DNA of 64,000 nucleotides, from NCBI GenBank assembly GCA_947462335.1, contig OX381707.1, forward strand, positions 20,338,404-20,402,403. The letters are read 5' to 3'. Positions 1 through 15,295 of this stretch are shown here, one piece after another. The notes beneath the pieces were generated by a model. The model saw nothing but the letters and a program-made list of their open reading frames with translations, was not told the origin of the DNA and did not search any database. Positions within the stretch are counted from its first letter, which is position 1. Every line of letters begins with the position of its first letter. The position numbers were made by a program, and so were the translations under genes. Origin of the DNA: Harmothoe impar. Taxonomy: Eukaryota > Annelida > Polychaeta > Phyllodocida > Polynoidae.

Positions 1-692
1 GTGAGTAGACTTGCTAGGGCTTCATTTATAAATACATTATGATGATAAAGGTTAGCACTTTGAAGCACTCTGCGGCCCTGAGAGGATTCACTCATACCTT
101 TAGCTTTTAAAGAGTGTGATCAAAAAGATGTGTCTGCTCATGAAGCAAACAACTCTTAAAATCTAGCAGCAGAGTCAATTAACCTAGTTGAAATAATGAT
201 TGAAGCTCAGCCACCCAACCATATCCAATTTCAAATGAGAATATTGTCATTTTATTAATGGCAAATGGTTAAACCACACATCTGCAGTCTGAGAACACCC
301 TGTGTTAACAACATGGGTCATCATTAGAATATAGGAATATGAGTAGATGTTATATGGAAAAGCTTATCTCTAATATATTTCGACATGTCCAGAAATGAGG
401 ACATAGTAAGTGCACTCATAAAAATACACCAACCCCCTATTGAGTAATGATCATTCCCTCAAAGCTGTTGGATCAGGGGCTGCTATGTAGATATTAAGAT
501 ATGGTTTACCTAATAATGATAAACAAGCTGGACAGGATGTTTATATTTCACAATAACTAAGATGTTGTCAACATGTATAAAAAAATCCAGCTTAGAGCTA
601 TTTATGTAACGATTCTATTTACACCACATCCGCTAGACATCTGTACACTTTACATGCAACATGGTCAGACACTCTAATCAGCTTATCATAAA

Positions 693-914
693 TTAACCCT
701 TTAATGGCCAGCGTAGTGCTCTAATGCATTCTGCCCCTGACTCAACCAGGCAACATTTATGCATCTTGCAAACTGTTCAGGACTATATCAGCCACTTGAT
801 AGGTGGGTGTTGGCTTGGATGCAGCATGAGTAAGTTATTTCCTAAGGCTGCATTCATGCACCATGTGACAGACCATGTAACATATTAAAACACTATGTGG
901 CCCTTAAAGGGCTA
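693..914. mobile_element. Family A MITE (CCCTTTAA termini, TTAA target), 5'-most copy
   Basis: Left end TTAACCCTTTAATGGCC, right end GGCCCTTAAAGGGCTA, with the family's internal GCATTCATGCA and TGCATGAATGC-type motifs. TTAA target duplication and a CCCTTT start suggest a piggyBac-type non-autonomous element. The right TTAA has mutated to GCTA. Confidence 0.7.
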
Positions 915-2167
915 CTGAGCTGATCAGCTGCTGATATTGTTTAGCCACCTAAAAGTTACAGAGACTGGGCCAAATGCACCACATCTAAAGGTCACATTGT
1001 GTGAGGCCCAGCACAGCTTAGTAGTCTATAATACAGACAATAATTATGTTGCAGATTGAGACATATTCATAAGCTCTTTGTCTTTGAATGTATGCCGTAT
1101 CTACTAATATAAGTGCTCACCTTCTTGGAGGTGGCATCATGCATATATTAGCCTTCTGTACACGTCCATTCCAAGGCATGCAGCGATGGTGTTTCTACCA
1201 GGTTCTCATCAATCTAATTCATTGGCATATGGGGAGGGGGAGGATTGTTAAAATACATTTTTCCAACACTGCAAATTTCCTGATTACCAGAAATATTGAT
1301 GTACTGAATATTTCTCACTTTATCAGAGTATTTCGGGTTGGACAAAAAATTGCTTTCTCACTGCCAAATACAATCTTCTTTAGATGCTCTTTCATCAAAA
1401 TTAATGCTTTTATTTGCTGGGTCCTGGGAAGCATTAAAACTGCCACCCTATATATATATACGGCATATGGTGCAGTGTTCCACTCCTTGTCCACCACTGC
1501 AGTTCATACATGTGTGAGTGAGTTGTGAGTGAGTTCACACATTGTGCACCCATGTCTCACAGGCCATACTTTGACCATATCAGGCATGAAATGAGGCCCA
1601 AGTCAGGGATCAGAGGGGCCTACCAATCATCAATGTCTTGTGGATGAGGCAACCTAAGGCAGGTTTCAGAGCAATTTTTGATGGCGTATGCCTGGCATGT
1701 ATTGCTTAAAGATTTGCAGATGGTCATTAGTTGTTTAAATTGAATCAACACAAAATGTATTGATTCTTCTCCTAATCAGGAGTTACTTTCTGGCTCTACA
1801 ATGTATATACACAATCAGCCCTGTACTTATCCATGATGGAACCTGTCTGGTAGAAAATGGGAAAGGAACATTGTAAAACAGAATATTTATCTAGTAAAAA
1901 GAGCTTGAAAAGCAATAAAACGTTCAGATTATAACTTAAATGATTGAAAAACAGCAACCCGTGTTTTCATTGTGATAGCCATCAGGCCATGAGCATGGCC
2001 ATTTATGAACATCAGAAGAAAAGCAGAATAAAATTCATGTGCCCTGAGGGAGACTTTTTCCATCTAAAATAACAAACATGCTGTCCCATTGGATATTGAC
2101 AACATGAATTATTGCAGGTCTCTAGGTGCTGTAACTGACTGTATGCAGCCAGCAATGTAGCAGTGTC

Positions 2168-2275
2168 TATGGCTGTTGTTGGTTAACATATCCATGGTTG
2201 TTGTTGGTTTAACTATCCATGGCTGTGGTTGGGTTAAATGTCAATGGCTGTGATTGGTTTACCTGTACTTGGCTG
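2168..2275. repeat. Short tandem repeat, about 4 units of 25-27 bp
   Basis: Imperfect head-to-tail units of the type ATGGCTGTTGTTGGTTTAAC. No coding or regulatory role is evident. Confidence 0.7.
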
Positions 2276-3361
2276 ATATCAGTTTCCATAGCGGAAGAAG
2301 GTGGAAGATATCTTTGCCCAACTTTCTCTATGATTTGTTGCTTTGCCCACCAATATACTTGCATCCCTATAAATTATATACAGATTTGCCAGCACGAGTA
2401 CCATACGGCACTGTAGACTACAACGGATGCTGACGGGTACATGTGACCTGACGGGACTGTTATGGGACCTGGATGTAGGGTGGGTGCAGATTTCCGGTCA
2501 GCTATCATGGCAGCCCCTGTTGGAAAACGATAAGCGGAAGAGCAGGTTGTGGTAGATGTAGGGAGTGGTGGAAAGGGGGGAATGCTAAGGGGAAGAGAAG
2601 ATTCAATTGTTAGAGATTGGATCTGGCCCTGAAACTCACACTGGATGAAAACAATTAGTTTGAGTCCCTATTATACTAAAAAAAGCACAGAAATAGTTGT
2701 ATTTCACTCAACCCTGCATAAATGCTAGATTTTAAGGGCATACATGATTGCTTTAAGATTAGAGAATGTCATTGAAATATATAAAAGAAAATCCTACCCA
2801 TACATCTGAGATATTTACATTGTAATTACAGCTTTTGAAGTTATGTAGAGTGTTCTTTTGTATTTGTAACTGTTGGTTATTTAAGATGGCAAGTATGGTT
2901 ATTACAAGCTCCGACAAGATGTAAAGGCATTACTTGACGCAGTACCTGGTGCCTGCTGATATAGTAAGAACCTGTGTCAGAAAAAGGTTATTTATGAATG
3001 TTGAGGTTAGAGGTAAAGTGCAGTGGTGTACTAGGATAATCATAGCATTTGTTAGATAAACAATTAATTTTGTTATATGGAGCTTCTGTCAGGATGAATG
3101 TGTTGCCTAAGAGACAATGACAATGAAAGCTTCTGCTGAAAATTGGCCAAATTATCTAAAATGAGTTCTGCAGACATTTTGTCTATGTGGCACAACATCT
3201 ATTCTTACAGCATTATATTTTCTGTTCAATGTTTGTCGGACAAAACTCAAATTATGGCAAGATCAAACAACAACATACTCTGCACAGAGGTATTAGATTA
3301 TGTAAATTGTCAGCACCCACAGACCCCTTAGTACTAAGGTTACATAAATCTAGCACTTTAA

Positions 3362-3868
3362 AGTTGGTATCCCAACTATTGCGGTGACAAATTTCTACTT
3401 CCAGCATGGGGATAAGCATGCTAATGTTGTAAGATATATGTGAAAGTATTAAAGCTCTATGAGAACTATTTCCATACAAAAATCCCCACACAGTAGCAAA
3501 AATGAATTTTCACTGAGCAGTCAAAAATAAAGCAATTAGGATGCCTCTCTTCTAAACCACAAGGTGGCAGCTGTGTATAGTGTTTACAAAATATTCCCAT
3601 TGCAGACCCAGTAACTCAACTCCATTCATGAACACATTAGTACATTGACATCTCTACAGGTGGCAGCATATCTCAGATGGTTTGCCAATGCTTGAGTTTT
3701 CTCCATGAAAGCTGTAGATCTAGATTTTATTACACACTTTACATTAAAGCCTTTAAGACTCTTGGTAACCAGAATTAAGCACCCATTTCAGAAGAAAAGT
3801 GTACATTGAAGACTTTCAGGTAATTATTGAGAGGGGTCAATTCTAGTCACCCCATTTGGGATACCAAC
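3362..3868. mobile_element. Family B MITE (AGTTGGTATCCC termini, TTAA target)
   Basis: TTAA at 3358-3361 and at 3869-3872 flank an element starting AGTTGGTATCCCAAC and ending GGGATACCAACT. About 507 bp, no coding capacity. Related copies: 18624-19001 (inverted) and a partial one from 40922. A CTCF-like motif (CCACAAGGTGGCAG, 3557-3570) lies inside. Confidence 0.75.
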
Positions 3869-3884
3869 TTTAATAAGGATGCTA

Positions 3885-4094
3885 CAATGCTTTGCTCTGC
3901 TATGCCCTTTGTAGCCAAAAGTATAGCCCTTGCAAGTAACTCACCAGTGTGCATTTGTGCATCAATCTGACCCTACTAGGTTACAACACTCCTTAATCAG
4001 CATGATGCATCATTGCAGTTACTCACTGGGGCTGTGTTGATGCATCATGATGACAAATACTGGTTTTAGACAACACAATGTCCTTAAAGGGTTA
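3885..4094. mobile_element. Family A MITE, degraded left end
   Basis: The right end GTCCTTAAAGGGTTA and the internal GCATGATGCATC and ACTCACTGGGGCTG motifs match family A. The left end is unclear. Confidence 0.55.
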
Positions 4095-4283
4095 GCCTTT
4101 ACCATAGGACATCAACCTCGGGATTACCTGTATGATGTGAAGGGGCAGGGTGGACAGGCTATTACTCATTGCCCTGTGTGGCTGAGTGAGACAAGGGAGC
4201 ACTATTTGGTTTTGTCACTCTCCTTATCATTGTTGTAGGATGAGTAGGCAGGGGTCACTGTAGTACTCATATTGTTTATATAA

Positions 4284-4616
4284 GGCTGTGTCTCACGACC
4301 TTGGGCCAATGTTTTTTGTCTCTGACTGGGTGCAAGCTCTGACCAGGTGCCAGCTCTGACCGGGTGCCAGCTCTGACCGGCCTGAATAAAAACGGGTTAT
4401 TTAGGGCAGATGTAGATGGAATTTGGCTGAAATGGTTATTGGATGTTATAACCCTTTAAACAAGTAATTAGTTGCCCATTTTAATCACCATCTGCCCTGA
4501 ATAACCCGTTTTTATTCAGGCCGGTCAGAGCTGGCACCCGGTCAGAGCTGGCACCCGGTCAGAGCTGGCACCCGATCAGAGATGAAAACATTGGCCCAAG
4601 GTCGTGAGACACAGCC
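4284..4616. mobile_element. Foldback element with 17-bp minisatellite arms
   Basis: GGCTGTGTCTCACGACC at 4284 is matched by its reverse complement ending at 4616. Both arms contain 3-4 units of a 17-bp repeat (GCTGGCACCCGGTCAGA on the right, reversed on the left), then a matched AATAACCCG / CGGGTTATT segment. The central spacer is about 100 nt. Flanking ATAA on both sides may be the target duplication. Confidence 0.85.
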
Positions 4617-6439
4617 ATAATTCTCAGGTCTTATTTCTTTTCCTCTCACCTCAAGCTTAGAATTATGAGCACAGCATTAGAACTTAAAATATATTCATAT
4701 ATTATAGCTACATCTCATGTAATCAATTCAGATTTGATGTGTTTTTTAAAAAGCAGTCAGAATTCGCACATCCAAGACCAGAGATAATGAGAGTAATAAG
4801 TCAAAAATAAAGATATTCATGATTTTAGGTTTATTAGTGTTTTGGATTGTTTGTTATATTAACTTTACTATAGTTACAGGATAAATGCAAAGAAATTAGT
4901 AGAAATCACTAATTTGCGTGATTTGATGATCATGGTCTAGTATCGCTCTCACAATTTTCTTCGGAATTCATCTGCTACGTAATCAATATGTATACCTTAC
5001 CTGGTACATATTTATTCTCAAAAAAAATTACCTGAACCTTTATGTATACCTATAGCCACACGTTGTATCTTTGGAATGATACCAAGTGTGTTATATTTGG
5101 ATCTGATTTGTTACAACGAGACAGATAAACAAAAGATCTTTCCTATCCTATGTGCATGGATAATTATATTGATAAAAGGCCAATGTTTGTGGGCTTTTTG
5201 CTGATAAATTTTTCAAATTTTTTTAATTTTTTAAAATTTTGTTAAACATCATCGAAAATTGGAAAATAAAGATATTTTTACGGATCAAAAAGTAAAATGA
5301 AGCGCATAATGTGTTCTCTAAGAGGGCAGTACAATCCTGAAATCGATTTTTGCGACTTCAGACTGGTTTTGCATGTGAAAAGTCATCACATTTACATAAC
5401 ATCACTTATCAAATTAAACTGCTAGTGATAATTCACTAGCAAATAAATGGCTTTCTGATCAAAGAAAAAAATGATATTAACAGTACTCTTATATCTTTTG
5501 ATAGATGTTAATGACCTTTAGCAGATCTCTCCTACATATGCCATACTGCATACAACGGGAATAATATGTGTTGCATATATATTTGCCAATTATGACATAC
5601 CCCTGCCGTCAGGCATCTGGGATCTGTTTTAAAAGGGGACACTCGCTCCTAACATAAAAAACGCTATTGCAAAAAGATTTTTTGGGGATACAGGAAAATG
5701 ATATTCAGGTTATCAAAACAAATTCGTCAAATAGGTTACGATATGGAAAGAGAGGTTTGAAGTTTAAATGATACATATTTGACAGAGATAAGAGAAAAAA
5801 AATCAGGAGCTAATTTGCATTTGAGGATTGTCCATTTTGAAATGCAATTCCAGAAAGCCGCTACATTTGCTTATCATCACAATGCTACTATTTTAATGTA
5901 ACTTGTGTACAGTAAGTCTGTGTTGCATTTTGAAAAAGGCCCCCGTCATTTTCCAGCCAGATAGGGAAGCCTACTGCGACTTAATCTTTTGCTGAAGTCA
6001 GCATTTTTGTCGCTAACCTGAAAGGTCTTCCCCACCTGATATGTCAAAGGGTGTCTTGTTGGCTGATGCAACAGTGTGAAGAATTATATGACAAAGAAGG
6101 ACATTTGCGTGGAATACCTTCGTTTAGCAACTGTTGCAGTGTGAAACAAACTGAAAAATGCATGTGGGGTTTATTTCACTAGACTGCTATGTCCTCTCCA
6201 ACTCTGTGTTTCATACACTTTCCATTATATTGCACTCCCGCTATCTGCCTTCCTTTAGGTTTTACTGGGTTATGGTATTAGCATCTAAGAAGTTGTACAA
6301 TAAAATCACATTTCATAATGCCATTATATTTAATATATTCCTTCCTGACTATTCACTTTTGGAATTAATGTTGATACATATCAAGAATTACTGGCTAAGG
6401 TTATTAACAATGTATGCCTTATAATATACTCCAGCTTTT
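4617..6439. other. No gene recognised
   Basis: Very AT-rich. Holds the repeat 4755-5360 shared with the array; the rest shows no codon structure, RNA gene or clear element. Confidence 0.55.
4755..5360. repeat. AT-rich dispersed repeat, homologous to 20465-22180
   Basis: Shares CGCACATCC-AGACCAGAGATAATGAG near the left and AATCCTGAAATC-ATTTTTGCGAC near the right with 20465-22180. The second copy is split by the element at 20604-21778. No ORF; class unknown. Confidence 0.6.
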
Positions 6440-6600
6440 ATTTGTTGGAAAGACGAATTCAGAACCAATTTATATCATGAATCATTTTATTCACATTTGA
6501 ACAAGAACCCTGTCTGTCCATGGATAGTAAGTAGCAAAAGAATTAAGTCTGATATTCCTCGTTCTCTACCTCAGTCCTCACCCTAACCTTCGACTTAATG
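6440..6600 (-). pseudogene. Relict 3' end of an alpha-tubulin unit
   Basis: The plus-strand text from 6450 matches the 3' flank of gene 1 (ATCATTTTATTCACATTTG, then GAACA), including the reversed AATAAA. About 60-90 nt on, ATATTCCTCGTTCTC and CCTCACCCTAACCTTCGAC resemble the reverse complement of the acidic tail codons (gene 1: ATACTCCTCGCCCTC, CCTCACCCTCACCCTCAAC). The frame is degraded, the stop region is changed and nothing upstream of the tail is recognisable. I read it as the decayed end of a former unit lying beyond copy 1. It cannot encode a tubulin. Confidence 0.75.
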
Positions 6601-6759
6601 TATTATTAAAAGTTGTTTTGGTGCCAAAGAATTAGTTTAACTGGTAATTTATGTGGGTTTTTACCTCCTATATATCTTTGAACATAACAAAACATTTTCA
6701 TAAACCTTTTAATAAAAGGATTATGTATGACTGCACATCCGGACTATACATCATACTTA

Positions 6760-7200
6760 CCCTCCATAGCTAAACATGTCTACTATATACAGTCTCTTTT
6801 TGAAGAATTCTCTATAATGATATAAAACAGTCCTAATATGCAACTACTTATATAAAGCATATATCACACTAGCAGGACAAGGACCTACTCTGGTACAGCA
6901 CCAATATAGTGCTATACATTGATGCATGACTGGCGGCCCGCAACCAATGACACAATAAGAGTGATTTACTGCGCCACACCCTCTCAGCTCTATTGGTTTA
7001 TCTCTGTCTCTGTCTGCTTCATCAAACATAGTGTGCTGTGCGTGTGTGGTTTGTGGGGGAAGGGAAAACCTACAACAGTGGAGGTGTGACCAACAGACTC
7101 CATAAACCAAGGACCTTGGCACATTACTGGATAGGTCAGAAGGTGGGTCAAGATTAAAGAGGTCTGTGGAATTTTGTGGGGGCCGAGTAAAAACTTTTTC
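6760..7200 (-). promoter_or_regulatory. Promoter-like block R, copy 1 (paired CCAAT boxes plus TATA)
   Basis: Contains CCAAT at 6944-6948 and ATTGG at 6992-6996, 48 nt apart, and a TATA-like TATATAAA at 6849-6856. Read on the minus strand the order is CCAAT, CCAAT, TATA, then an ATG at about 6776 followed by GTAAGT. Homologous blocks lie at 34625-34985 and 36195-36310. It may be the promoter and first exon of the relict tubulin unit whose 3' end lies at 6440-6600; that link is inference. Confidence 0.45.
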
Positions 7201-7607
7201 ATTCTGACAGATTGGCATTGTACATTAATTCAGCATTGCTAGTACAAATGATGATGAATCCTTGCAGCATCATGTTACCCTAAAGGGTTAATGTTAAGCT
7301 AAGTCGACGTGTAGGTGGATGGGGGTCCCAGACATAAACACACAAAAATGTCCTCCCTTCCCATTCCACCATGAATTGAGTTGAAAACTGAGGACTCCAA
7401 TGTAACCCAAGGCTGGAATAGTATTGTTACTACCTATGATGTCAATCGTTTACTTCAAAGCTGAAACATTACAAATGCTTTTTAAATTGGAACTATTCCC
7501 TTATATAGAATTCATGTTGAAGTTCACTTTTTAAGTTTTATTTATCTATATGGAGCTGTTAATAATTAAAAAGACAAATTCAGAAACAAATTATTTATGA
7601 TATTCAT

Positions 7608-7613
7608 TTTATT
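7608..7613 (-). terminator. AATAAA poly(A) signal of alpha-tubulin copy 1
   Basis: AATAAA on the minus strand, about 60 nt past the stop codon, in a 3'UTR that is conserved in copies 2 and 3. Implies a very short 3'UTR. Confidence 0.8.
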
Positions 7614-7672
7614 CACATTTGAACAGGAAGGCACTTTGTGCCAATATAGAGTCAGTAGCACCAATATTCAGT

Positions 7673-10576
<2,904 letters not shown>

Positions 10577-10639
10577 CTTGAAGCTGTGGTTTGTGGTTAA
10601 GTAGGGAAGGAGTCACACTGATGACTCAAGGTGTCTAGT

Positions 10640-10760
10640 ATGCTGAATGGTCCTTATTGGGCTCCAAATAAGTATATATATACTCTCCCCTTACCACAGG
10701 CTGTCACTGATTGGTTAATACTGGTCATGTGATCATGGAGGCTTAGTTACAGTGACCACG
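10640..10760 (-). promoter_or_regulatory. Proximal promoter and 5'UTR start of alpha-tubulin copy 1
   Basis: Upstream of the ATG on the minus strand lies a TATA box (AGTATATATATACT, 10671-10684) and a reversed CCAAT box (ATTGG at 10710-10714), then a block TCATGTGATCATGGAGGCTT that recurs in copies 2 and 3. Expected start of transcription is near 10645-10650. The 5'UTR from there to the ATG is nearly the same in all three genes. The block order CCAAT, TATA, start is what a strongly expressed gene would show; the start site itself is inferred. Confidence 0.8.
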
Positions 10761-11716
10761 GCAGTCGTTGGTAGGTGTGAGACTTGCACATGACCTTGGT
10801 AGTTAAATGGATATTATGAGTTTATAAATGATGAATATATTGAGGATATCAAAAGGGGCTGACTGTTGCACAATTACTGGATACACATCAATGTACCACA
10901 ATCTGAAAAACATGTGTACATTGTTCATATAGATTTCATGTTTTATTGCAAAGTGTTTATTTATGCTGGCTCATCTCATATGATTAGCGATAATAAGCTA
11001 CGGTCGGTACTTGTATGAGAAACCTGGTTGCTGGAAAAAAAGGTCCCAATAATATCTTTACTGTAATTTAGGGTATTTTTATAGGCATCTAGTATAACAT
11101 TGAGTATTGGTTATACACATGGTATGTAGCATTTAGATAGCTGTATTATAATGGACACATGCAAGACTACCCTTAATTGTAGGACTAACTGTCTGACCAG
11201 GAGGTCAGTGGCATGAGACGCACTGTTATATAACCATAATCATCAAAAATTGTCCGATACATAAACCATTAGCTCAATATTATAGGATTAGTATGTGATA
11301 TAGTTAAATAATCAGTAGATTGCATGCTTGAAATAATATTTTTTAAAGAATTGGGGTTGAATATAGCAGCCTGCACTGAAATCCATACCCAAGTGACGGT
11401 CTGCAGTTTGATACCATTATTTTATCATGCAGTAATGGATCTGAGAAAAATTATTTTATTATACCTGGCATATGACATTGCTGTTCCTACAACATAGGAC
11501 CGCCGGATCAACAACGTGTGTAATACACACCTCTGTATCAGGACATGTGCAATACAGGAAAAGTAGTGCGCAAACATATGGGGTGGTGCGCAAAACAGGG
11601 CATCTCGGAAATGTGTGTTTCAGGATGTCTATCGTAATTTCTATCGTAATTTCTATCGTAATCTATTGTTATCTTCCCAATATTATATGCTAGGTATAAT
11701 AAAACAAGAAAAGAAG

Positions 11717-11855
11717 TCGTAAAAATACAACTGGATGTACGACGACGAGTTTGGGTGTCCGCATCGCACGGTGCGCACGACTGCTGCTCAGTCGTGCGCA
11801 CCGTGCAATACGGACACCCAAACTCGTCGTCGTACATCAAGTTGTATTTTTACGA
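11717..11855. mobile_element. Near-perfect hairpin (foldback) element, 139 bp
   Basis: TCGTAAAAATACAACT at 11717 pairs with its near complement ending at 11855. The arms run through ACGACGACGAGTTTGGGTGT and GCACGGTGCGCACGACTG with a few mismatches and a loop of only a few nt. GC-rich stem in AT-rich surroundings, upstream of copy 1 and absent from the equivalent place in unit 2. Confidence 0.85.
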
Positions 11856-12751
11856 GATCATTTTTATGTTAATATTTAACCCCTCAAGGGGTCCAATGTG
11901 TTCAATCACGCTGATATCCTACACCACATTGCTGTCTCTACCGGCACACAGCTTCTACAAACTGTACAAAATATGTGTTTGAAACACTGTTTAGATACAC
12001 TTATACTTATTTCTACAAATGTCATGAATAAAAAAGCTTCACTACCCAAGCTTGCAGATTGTTGATGGTCAAGCTATCGTTATATGAAGATTAATATATT
12101 AAATGAATTGATTATTCTAGGTTTTGGCTCTTGCCTGTCGGTAGTAAATTGTCTAGTCTGTAACAGAATAGACAAGATTTATTTGTACTTTAATGTGGTC
12201 AATGAATGAGTAAAACCCTTCCCCAAAAAGGAACTCTTTCCCCTCCATCCTACAAGGGATTTAGCAATAAATGAGTTATCCCAATGTAAACCAACTAGAA
12301 CAATATTGCTGTTGCTCTCTGATGTCAACATTCTCCTTCCGCTACAAATCTACAATAAAGAAATTCTTAAGATCTATTCATGGTGTCAAGTTGAGGTTAA
12401 CAGCATAATATTTATCTTGTTTTGTCATGACAAAGTGACATCAATTCTCTTTTTTATTAAAGGAAAGTTTAAACTTCTATTGTAGTATTGACAAAATAAT
12501 TTTTCCAGCAAAGAATACATAAAGGTTGTTGTTGTTGTTGTTGCTGATAATGTAGTCAATACATAAGTGTTCAATGCATATACATATATATGAGACTCAC
12601 AGAATATGTTACCAGTAGTACATGGAGGTATGAACTAGGTTTGAATTACAACGGGAAAAAAACATAATAATATTACAAGGATAAAATAATGTTTCCATTT
12701 CTGAATATAATTTGCATAAGCCCTCATATATGTCAACAAGCGGACTAATAA

Positions 12752-12821
12752 AATGGTTAATATGTAGGGCACCCAGTTTTTATCACACACAATCCTAAGG
12801 CATTCACACCTTACGCTGGAG

Positions 12822-12872
<51 letters not shown>

Positions 12873-12992
12873 CATAATATATTATATACATGTATTCATC
12901 TTTCTCTTTTTACATAATAAATAATGGTTAATATGTAGGGCACCCAGTTTTTATCACACACAATCCTAAGGCATTCACACCTTACGCTGGAG

Positions 12993-13057
<65 letters not shown>

Positions 13058-13108
13058 CATAATATATTATATACATGTATTCATCTTTCTCTTTTTACAT
13101 AATAAATA
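12752..13108. repeat. Two direct copies of a 170-bp block, each with a (TA)n tract
   Basis: GGTTAATATGTAGGGCACCC to ACATAATAAATAAT occurs twice in a row. TA tracts lie at 12824-12870 and 12995-13056. A third, single copy of the block lies in the next unit (about 22715-22970), so the extra copy arose after the units duplicated. Confidence 0.85.
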
Positions 13109-14242
13109 ATTATAGGTAGCTTAATACTACCTGATTATCGTATTTTCTTATCCTTGTCATATTTCATTTCATATTTATATTCTTGGGTATCAGAATTTTG
13201 GTGAAAACTTCTCACTCTCCCAGGCCTAATGTCTGCCTAATGTCTGCCCTCCTATGTTGGTACTATGTACCGAGGAGACTATGCATGAAGCCCTCTCTGT
13301 GGAGATGACTGGCTTTAAGCAAAAAGAAATTGTAGATGTAAGGATGTATCCTTGACACATTTGTAGTAGTTATGAATTCAGTTGGGCTTAAAATTTGGCA
13401 TTTTTATTGTCAAAAAGTGGCCCAAAAAGGTGGGTGTGTGCTTATTAGGGGATGTGCGCTTATTACGTCAAATACAGTAATACTTTCATTGAGCAACTAT
13501 TTAAGTGTCATAAATTAGTGGAGATAATTTCACTCCCCACCCTGTCCCTGGTCTGACAAGTCATCTATCTGTCTATGAGGACAAAAATGCAGCTATTAAC
13601 CATTGATTCCAACACTGTCAATCATTATCGATCCTCAAGTTGAAGCCATATCAAGATGGTTTAAACTATATGATCTCATAAGGGAATCATCATGCATCCC
13701 TCATGTGCATTCTCTTCAATTTGAGAAAAGAATTAGGGCCCTATCATACTTTGGTAACTCTTTATAGTAAATCTGATATTTCATCACCTTTAGTAGTTAT
13801 TATTGGATACAATCATTTAGAGCTTATTTATTGCTTTTAGTTATAAGTAACAACTTATGCACAAAACTACCTGTAATATTGTAGCATGATGTCTTGTTTT
13901 AAAGATCTTGACACAAGGTTAAATCATCAATTCCCCCATCAGTACCTCTTTTTGCATGCCTAGTCACATATACTGGATATGATACCTCAGAAATATCTAC
14001 TATTTTTTTTTGGTTCGTTACTGTTTTAGCAGATCTGATTTTCTAGTAGTTCAAATGGGAAAAAAACTTTTAGAGCGTATTTAATATTTTTAGTTATAGG
14101 TAAAAACCATTGTTTAAGATATCCTCCTCAGTACTCCTTTTCACATGCATCGTCACATATACTGAATATAATACCTCTGGACTATCAGCTTTTTGAATTT
14201 TTATTGATAAAGATTTTTGGGGAACTTCATCTACTAGCTTAA

Positions 14243-15136
14243 GGTGGGTCGATCCCATTGAATCAAAGTGTTCAGAATTTCATAAATTTTTTTCTGTGAG
14301 TACCCTAAATCATTTGAAAACAGAAAATGAAAAGAAAAGTAGGGGTTGCCGTGCTACTTTTTAAAATATGGAATTTTGAAAAATATAAGTTATTTAATTT
14401 TCCACTAAAAAACCGGAAATAATGTCAAAATCTGTCTAATTTTATTTCCTATCAACCAAGAACGGTAGAATTTTGAAACATCACACAATTAACACAGGGA
14501 TATATACCTTTATTCTAAAAATAGTTTTGGAGTATTATCACTTTGCATTCTGGGTAAAAGTTTCATCTTTCGGAGAAAAGTAGGAATAAATTTTCATTTT
14601 CTCTTTACATAATCACAAAAAAATAGTTTAAAAAATGTTCAGATTTTTCTTAAATTTTCCCAAAAGATTGCTCAGATGATTTGCCCATAAATAAAAGTAA
14701 TTTTGATATGGGTTCCCATGCATAATTTGAGGATTTTGGCTCTTTGAAATAAAAAAGTAATGAAAAAAATGACTAAATCAAATCTTTGAAGCATTGTATT
14801 ATGGTTTAATTCCCAACAATCTGCATATAAAATGATCTTGTCATGTAGGTTTGGATATATCCAAATAATTTATTCACTTTTAAATGTCATTTATTACTTC
14901 ATAAATGACAGTCCAAGAAGAATCATAGAAAATGACCAAAATACCTATAATCATTATGTCAAAATATAAAAGTGCTCTAAAATGCTCAATTTTTCTCAAA
15001 ATCGTCCAAAAATTTGTTTGGGTATAGAGAATTGTTCCGAGCATATGCTTACCAAAAATGACAATATTCGGACATATTTAAGCTATATGCGCAGAAAGAT
15101 GCGCAGTAGTCCATTCTGCCATGGCCGCGACGCACC
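14243..15136. mobile_element. 894-bp TTAA-flanked insertion (family C)
   Basis: TTAA at 14239-14242 and 15137-15140 flank an AT-rich element starting GGTGGGTCG and ending CGACGCACC. The sister unit has the uninterrupted site TAGCTTAAAACATTATT at about 24049-24065. No ORF of note. Confidence 0.8.
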
Positions 15137-15289
15137 TTAAACCATTATTTAAATTTCATTGCTTCTAAAATCATTATAGTTCTAGACATGTGATATCTCT
15201 GTATCACAATGCAGTATGCTTCTCCTATATTTAGCTGATATGTGTTGATTGGAAAAACGAATCCACAAGCAAATTATGTCATGAATCAT

Positions 15290-15295
15290 TTTATT
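15290..15295 (-). terminator. AATAAA poly(A) signal of alpha-tubulin copy 2
   Basis: Minus-strand AATAAA about 60 nt after the stop, at the same place as in the other two copies. Confidence 0.8.

Larger units (their letters stand above)
1..3357. other. No gene recognised
   Basis: AT-rich DNA. Apart from the family A MITE (693-914), a degraded family A-like end near 60-90 and the tandem repeat at 2168-2275, I see nothing with coding character. Confidence 0.6.
11230..15240. other. Intergenic spacer between alpha-tubulin copies 1 and 2
   Basis: Homologous in large part (about 12190-14240 and 15140-15290) to the spacer 22180-24160 of the next unit. Contains the hairpin 11717, the duplicated TA block and the family C insertion. 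No gene. Confidence 0.7.
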
